64,000 nt of DNA from VBDM01 sp041496705 (GTDB lineage Bacteria > Pseudomonadota > Gammaproteobacteria > Burkholderiales > SG8-39): assembly GCA_041496705.1 (NCBI GenBank), contig JBGQFD010000003.1:1-64000 (forward strand), in the 5' to 3' direction. The notes under the pieces are model-generated. The model saw nothing but the letters and a program-made list of their open reading frames with translations, was not told where the DNA came from and ran no database searches. A program made the translations under genes and the position numbers. How positions within the stretch are numbered: the first letter of the stretch is position 1; each line of letters opens with the position of its first letter. Shown in pieces: positions 60,068 through 64,000 of the stretch.

Positions 60068-60107
60068 TGTGCTCCCGGTCCAACCGGTTCTTCGAAGAGG
60101 ATCTAGC

Positions 60108-60392
60108 GTGCATCGCGTAACCCAATGCCGGGCATCGAAAGACTACAAGCTTTGGCTAAAGTTTGACGATGGGCTGGAAGGAAGCGTGTTTCTCGGAAAC
60201 CTTCTTGAAGTGAGTGCATTCAAGGCGTGGCGGGATGTTGAAAAATTCTGCAGCGCGGAACTCGACGACAAGGTATCCACCGTGGTGTGGGACGTGGGGA
60301 TCAAACTAGATCCCGACATCCTGTACCAGGATTTGGTCTCGAGCAAGGCATCGAAGGAATTCAGTTCTCCGAGGGGATCCCTTGGGGATTGA
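60108..60392 (+). CDS. DUF2442 protein
   Basis: 94 residues: RVTQCRASKDYKLWLKFDDG, a Leu-rich core and WDVGIKLDPDILYQDLV match DUF2442. Start GTG 60108 with GAAGAGG eight bases upstream; the open frame extends earlier into nrdB. Members are often found next to DUF4160 proteins in toxin-antitoxin-like pairs, but no partner is seen here. Possibly co-transcribed with nrdAB (40 bp gap). Confidence 0.8.
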   Translation: MHRVTQCRASKDYKLWLKFDDGLEGSVFLGNLLEVSAFKAWRDVEKFCSAELDDKVSTVVWDVGIKLDPDILYQDLVSSKASKEFSSPRGSLGD

Positions 60393-60456
60393 ATGAGTTC
60401 TGCCCGACTAGGTGGGACTCGGAGCGTTGTTCTCTTAACTCTTGATGGAGGCAGTT

Positions 60457-60756
60457 ATGGCAAAGAAGAGGAAAGCCAAGAAGGCAGCAAAGAAAAAGAA
60501 GAAGAAGAGAGCGGCAAGCAAGAAAGCGAAGAGGAGGTTGTCAAGGAAACCCGCGAAGAAAGGGGCGGCGCCGAGGAAGTCTGCGAGTAAATCGGCAAAG
60601 CCCAGGAAGAAAGTGGCCAGGAAGTTGGCTGTGCGGCCGGGAGTTCCGGCAATCGAGCCGGCGGCTTCTGATCCCGCGACGGGGGCAGTACCTGGGGTGA
60701 GGCCTGCCTTGAATCCCGCGGCCGCTTGGCCGTTTCCGACGGGTTCCAGGCCCTGA
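60457..60756 (+). CDS. Histone H1-like Lys/Arg/Ala-rich protein
   Basis: 99 residues. The first about 65 are almost entirely Lys, Arg, Ala and Ser (AKKRKAKKAAKKKKKKRAAS), followed by a Pro/Ala-rich tail with RPGVPAIEPAASDP. This is the composition of bacterial H1-like DNA-condensing proteins (HctB/BpH1 group). GGAGG at 60447-60451 gives a strong start at ATG 60457. Low-complexity sequence makes family assignment approximate. Confidence 0.75.
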   Translation: MAKKRKAKKAAKKKKKKRAASKKAKRRLSRKPAKKGAAPRKSASKSAKPRKKVARKLAVRPGVPAIEPAASDPATGAVPGVRPALNPAAAWPFPTGSRP

Positions 60757-61104
60757 GTGAGCCTGCGAATGAACTGCGGCCAAGCCGGAGCCAGGGGCTT
60801 CGACCTGGCCGCAGACATTCGAGCGAAGAAGAGAATTGCCCCCCGGCTTTGCTGCCGAGTGACGCGGCTAGTTTATCAGGTCGCTGTGCAGGCAAGCCGG
60901 CGTTTTCAACAGCCCGGTTTGCGTTGGCTAGCGGCTTTTGTGTCGTAACCTATTGTTAAGTAATTGGATGTTTGCCATTGACTCGCCCAGGTAACTTGGC
61001 TAATGTAGCGTATGTTGCACCGCACCATATATTTCCAAGCTCGAATGGGATTGGCTCTTCCCGAAGTCTTGGAGAAGTCCATGGCCCCTGAAGGGATCCT
61101 GCTT
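60757..61104. other. Intergenic region with a 9 bp inverted repeat and a weak promoter
   Basis: 348 bp without a convincing gene. CTGCGGCCA (60774-60782) and TGGCCGCAG (60806-60814) make a perfect 9 bp stem enclosing a smaller AGCC/GGCT stem; no T-tract follows. A possible promoter for the transglycosylase is TTGACT (60978-60983) with TAATGT (61001-61006), 17 bp apart. The frame of the next gene is open from 61012, but a start there lacks a ribosome binding site. Confidence 0.5.
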
Positions 61105-61800
61105 ATGAATACAGCCCAGTCGAAAATCCACCTACTATCGCGTTTGGGGGCGGCGGCGGCAATACTGCATCATTGCCTCGCGCTCATCGGGCTGATTGCG
61201 ATGGTGCTGGTTCTGATCCGCGCCGTTCATTTCCAGCCGGTGGAAGACGGTTCAGGTCGCTCCAGCAGCATAGGCGCGATTCGCTACGATGGCTCACTGG
61301 CGCAACCCGAGTCCGTCGACGGCGCGAACAACCAGAAGCTCAGGGCACTGGTCAGCTACGTCTCCAAGCGGTACCGGATCGCTCCAGACATTACCGAGCA
61401 ATTTGTGGGGGCAGCCTACGACGCAGGCCAGCAAGTGGGACTGGATCCCCTTCTGATTCTGGCGGTGATGGCGGTCGAGTCGCGATTCAACCCGGTCGCT
61501 GAGAGCGGCGTCGGCGCAAGAGGGCTCATGCAAGTCGTCCCCAAGCACCATCAGGACAAGCTGCTCGAGCACGGTGGGGATGAGGTCCTACTTGATCCTG
61601 TTATAAACATTTCGCTGGGATCGAGAATCCTCAAGGAGTACATCCGCCGTACCGGAAGCCTGGAGGCGGGGCTGCAGTTCTACAACGGGGCTCTTGCCGA
61701 TCCTTCGAGCCAGTACGCTCAGAAGGTCTTTGCAGAAAAGGAGCGGCTGCAGCAGGCGGTACGTGAGGTCACTCGCGCGCCCGCACGAAGCGAAATCTGA
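61105..61800 (+). CDS. Lytic transglycosylase with N-terminal membrane anchor
   Basis: 231 residues: one N-terminal TM helix (about 20-42, HHCLALIGLIAMVLVLIRAV), a linker, then an SLT domain with catalytic Glu in LAVMAVESRFNPVAES, VGARGLMQVVPK and GSRILKEYIRRTGS. It is likely a periplasmic enzyme tethered to the inner membrane. AAGGGA at 61091-61096 is ideally placed for ATG 61105; in-frame ATGs at 61081 and 61012 are alternatives. Convergent with the aminotransferase gene. Confidence 0.9.
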   Translation: MNTAQSKIHLLSRLGAAAAILHHCLALIGLIAMVLVLIRAVHFQPVEDGSGRSSSIGAIRYDGSLAQPESVDGANNQKLRALVSYVSKRYRIAPDITEQFVGAAYDAGQQVGLDPLLILAVMAVESRFNPVAESGVGARGLMQVVPKHHQDKLLEHGGDEVLLDPVINISLGSRILKEYIRRTGSLEAGLQFYNGALADPSSQYAQKVFAEKERLQQAVREVTRAPARSEI

Positions 61801-61833
61801 TTTGGCAATCCGCGTTGGTGCGGCGGTTGGAAT

Positions 61834-63015
61834 TCAGTCGTTGCGTCCTTTTCGAAGCATCCGTTCTATGCTTTTCACGCCTTCCTGGAGATCTTCGATA
61901 GCACGCGTATAGGCGAAGCGAACGTGCCGCCGGGCTTGGTTCGCGCCAAAATCGACTCCCGGCGCAATGGCGACACCGGCTTCGTGCAGGACTCGCAGAG
62001 CGAATTCGGAGCTGTCAGCGGCGAAATTTTCGCAGCCGGCGTAAACGTAGAACGCCCCCTTAGGAATAATCGGGATTCGGAATCCCAGTTCGCGCAACGC
62101 AGGCACGAGATAGTCGCGGCGACGCTGAAACTCGAGCCGCCGATCTTCGAGCACGGCGAGAGTGTCTGGCTGAAACGCGGCGAGCGCCCCGTATTGAGCC
62201 GGGGCGGACGGGCAGATGAACATGTTTTGGGCGAGCTTTTCGATTTCGCGCACGTGCGAGGCCGGGGCAACCACCCAGCCCAGTCTCCAGCCGGTCATGT
62301 TGAAGTATTTGGAAAAGCTGTTAACCACGAACACATCCTCGGCAAGCGTGAGCGCGGACGGCCTCGCCGACTCGTCGTAGGCGAGGCCTTGGTAGATTTC
62401 ATCGACGATCACGAACCCGCTCCTGGCCCGTGCCGATTCGATGATTCCCCTGAGTTCTTCCTCTGGAATCACAGAGCCAGTCGGATTCGAAGGCGTCGCG
62501 ATAAGCACGCCGCGCGTCCTGTCTGCCCAGCGGGCGCATATGTCCGAGTTCTTGGGCTGGTAGAGCTGCTTTTCGTCCACGGGTATCATGCCGGGAATTC
62601 CGCCGAACAAGCGCACGAAGTTCCGGTTGCAGGGATAGCACGGATCGGCCATGAGCACTTCGTCGCCCGGGTTCAAGAGAGCGCCCAGGAGCAGCAGAAA
62701 CCCTCCCGATGCACCGGCCGTCACCACGATTCGCGATGGAGCGACGGAGATGCCGAGGTGCCGGCGATAATAGTCGGAAATCGCCTCGCGGAGTTGCGGA
62801 ATGCCGGTTGAAGGCGTGTAACCCAGGCGACGTGTACGAATGGCCTCGATCGCGGCGGCGGCAACCTGCGGGGGCGCAGGAAAATCCGGCTGGCCGATTT
62901 CCATATGGATGACGCGTCGCCCGTTGGCCTCCAGTTCAAAGGCACGGTCCTGTACATCCATAACCAGAAAAGGATCGATCCCGGACATTCGCTCGGCGAG
63001 AGTTTCAGGCTTCAC
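61834..63015 (-). CDS. Class I/II PLP-dependent aminotransferase
   Basis: 393 residues, fold type I. MEIGQPDFPAPPQV and GYTPSTGIPQLREAIS at the N-terminus, NPTGSVIPEEEL, VDEIYQGLAYD and the PLP Lys in SFSKYFNMTGWRLGW, and a late HVRFAYTRA with the substrate-binding Arg. Substrate specificity (aspartate, alanine, aromatic or N-succinyl-diaminopimelate type) cannot be decided. Divergent from maeB with a 202 bp gap. Confidence 0.93.
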   Translation of the reverse strand: MKPETLAERMSGIDPFLVMDVQDRAFELEANGRRVIHMEIGQPDFPAPPQVAAAAIEAIRTRRLGYTPSTGIPQLREAISDYYRRHLGISVAPSRIVVTAGASGGFLLLLGALLNPGDEVLMADPCYPCNRNFVRLFGGIPGMIPVDEKQLYQPKNSDICARWADRTRGVLIATPSNPTGSVIPEEELRGIIESARARSGFVIVDEIYQGLAYDESARPSALTLAEDVFVVNSFSKYFNMTGWRLGWVVAPASHVREIEKLAQNMFICPSAPAQYGALAAFQPDTLAVLEDRRLEFQRRRDYLVPALRELGFRIPIIPKGAFYVYAGCENFAADSSEFALRVLHEAGVAIAPGVDFGANQARRHVRFAYTRAIEDLQEGVKSIERMLRKGRND

Positions 63016-63217
63016 AGGGCGGTATCCTGGCTTCTTCCCCGTGTATCGACCGCAGCGTAGTCCAAAGGGAAGGGATCGATTTCATGAGCGTCCACGCATT
63101 ATGGCGCACTGCGCGAGGATTGACTGGCGCATGGAGCGGTTGCAAGCTGCGCCGCCGCGGTGTCGCCGAATTCGGCTATCATTCGGCCACCCGCTGAGGA
63201 GTGAAGTTCGGTTTGCC

Positions 63218-64000
63218 ATGGAAGATACTCTGCGCAAGAGCGCTCTGGACTATCACCGACGGTCCCCGCCGGGAAAGATTTCGGTAACCCCGACCAAGGG
63301 CCTGCTCAACCAGCGCGATTTGGCGCTCGCGTATACGCCCGGGGTGGCTGCGGCGTGCGAGGAGATCGTCCGCGATCCCGGCGAAGCGCGCAATCTGACA
63401 GCCCGAGGAAATCTCATCGGGGTCGTCACCAACGGCACGGCCGTGCTGGGTCTGGGGGCGATCGGCCCGCTCGCTTCGAAGCCCGTGATGGAAGGCAAGG
63501 CGGTTCTCTTCAAGAAGTTCGCCGGGATCGATTGTTTCGACATAGAAGTCAACGAGCGCGACCCGGACAAACTGGTCGAAATCGTCGCCGCGCTCGAACC
63601 CACCTTTGGCGGAATCAATCTGGAGGATATCAAGGCGCCGGAATGCTTTTACGTCGAGAAAAAGCTGCGCGAGCGCATGAAGATCCCGGTGTTTCACGAC
63701 GATCAGCACGGTACCGCCATCATCGTGGGCGCCGCGGTGTTGAACGGACTGCGCGTGGTCGGCAAGGACATGGGCGCAGTCAAGCTGGTCTGTTCGGGCG
63801 CCGGTGCCGCCGCCCTCGCGTGCCTCGACCTGCTGGTGAATCTCGGATTGAAACAAGAAAATATCTGGGTCTCGGACATCAAGGGCGTGGTCTACGAGGG
63901 TCGCAAGGAGGAGATGGATGAGAACAAGACCCGCTATGCCCGGAGAACTCCCGCGCGGACGCTTGCCCAAATCATGCCTGGAGCCGACGTTTTCCTCGGA
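63218..64000 (+). CDS. maeB: NADP-dependent malic enzyme, 5' part
   Basis: 261 codons are present and the gene runs off the window end. It oxidatively decarboxylates malate to pyruvate. Motifs: LAYTPGVAAACEEI, NGTAVLGLGAIGP, FDIEVNERDPD, VFHDDQHGTAIIVGAAVLNG, and the dinucleotide-binding VCSGAGAAALACLDLL. A full MaeB would have about 760 residues with a C-terminal phosphotransacetylase-like domain beyond the window. A weak Shine-Dalgarno precedes ATG 63218. Confidence 0.94.
   Translation, partial: MEDTLRKSALDYHRRSPPGKISVTPTKGLLNQRDLALAYTPGVAAACEEIVRDPGEARNLTARGNLIGVVTNGTAVLGLGAIGPLASKPVMEGKAVLFKKFAGIDCFDIEVNERDPDKLVEIVAALEPTFGGINLEDIKAPECFYVEKKLRERMKIPVFHDDQHGTAIIVGAAVLNGLRVVGKDMGAVKLVCSGAGAAALACLDLLVNLGLKQENIWVSDIKGVVYEGRKEEMDENKTRYARRTPARTLAQIMPGADVFLG

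Noticed and set aside
1..64000. CRISPR array, insertion sequence, prophage or integron
   Set aside because: No regularly spaced repeats, transposase, integrase or phage structural gene was found on either strand.

Overview
The window is 64 kb of GC-rich, densely coded chromosome. Its gene orders are typical of Betaproteobacteria (Burkholderiales/Nitrosomonadales type): ilvI-ilvH-ilvC-psd-pssA-leuA; rplU-rpmA-obgE-proB divergent from a polyprenyl synthase gene; pilS-pilR-ampD-nrdA-nrdB; lptF-lptG divergent from pepA-holC-valS; and an ECF sigma-DUF3619-DUF3106-RDD operon. I see no insertion sequence, prophage, CRISPR array or rRNA. There is one tRNA, tRNA-Pro(CGG). The genus cannot be read from the sequence.

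Layout. 1-2411: oxalate catabolism (end of oxc, frc, and a 10-formyl-THF hydrolase-like gene). 2751-15376: eight co-directional signalling genes, namely CHASE2 Ser/Thr kinase, PP2C phosphatase, tandem-FHA protein, CHASE2 adenylate cyclase, metallo-beta-lactamase-fold protein resembling class II cAMP phosphodiesterase, cyclic-nucleotide-binding/rhodanese protein, GAF-GspE/PilB-type ATPase, and GAF-HD-GYP protein. 15414-18222: a small hypothetical, then pilA with a sigma-54 promoter and strong terminator, then a polytopic TPR protein (possible pilin glycosyltransferase). 18261-22969: moaC, bepA-like protease, orphan chrB, tusA-like gene and an MFS transporter. 22994-30468: valS, small protein, holC, pepA, and divergent lptFG. 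30490-32372: ECF sigma operon. 32537-39114: branched-chain amino acid and phospholipid genes, with a leucine-rich leader ORF before leuA. 39141-45291: DUF2069, HugZ-like, BrkB-like, pyrF, lytic transglycosylase, proS and rppH. 45428-47862: rubrerythrin, Fe-S oxidoreductase and DUF3501. 47957-51832: proB, obgE, rpmA, rplU and ispB. 51874-60392: tRNA-Pro, PP0621-like, pilS, pilR, ampD, nrdA, nrdB and DUF2442. 60457-64000: histone-H1-like protein, lytic transglycosylase, aminotransferase and the 5' part of maeB.

The most interesting region is 2751-15376. It encodes a complete phosphorylation circuit (kinase, phosphatase, phospho-Thr reader) interleaved with a cAMP circuit (cyclase, candidate phosphodiesterase, CNB reader). 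It ends in two GAF proteins whose outputs are a secretion/pilus-type ATPase and a c-di-GMP phosphodiesterase. Both GAF domains share the DK-TGYR / GV-QLIN signature, so they may read the cAMP made in the same cluster. This cluster contains no other type II secretion, type IV pilus or type VI secretion genes.

Regulatory signals supported by sequence include: a near-perfect -24/-12 promoter for pilA, whose likely activators pilS/pilR lie at 52-55 kb; two NrdR boxes 31 bp apart before nrdA; a leucine-rich leader ORF with mutually exclusive pairings before leuA; a 7-5-7 palindrome at the rubrerythrin promoter plus a nested hairpin after that gene; and two genes (cyclase at 6961, ECF sigma at 32372) that appear to start at CTG. 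Domain limits and start choices were read by eye; no database search was run.
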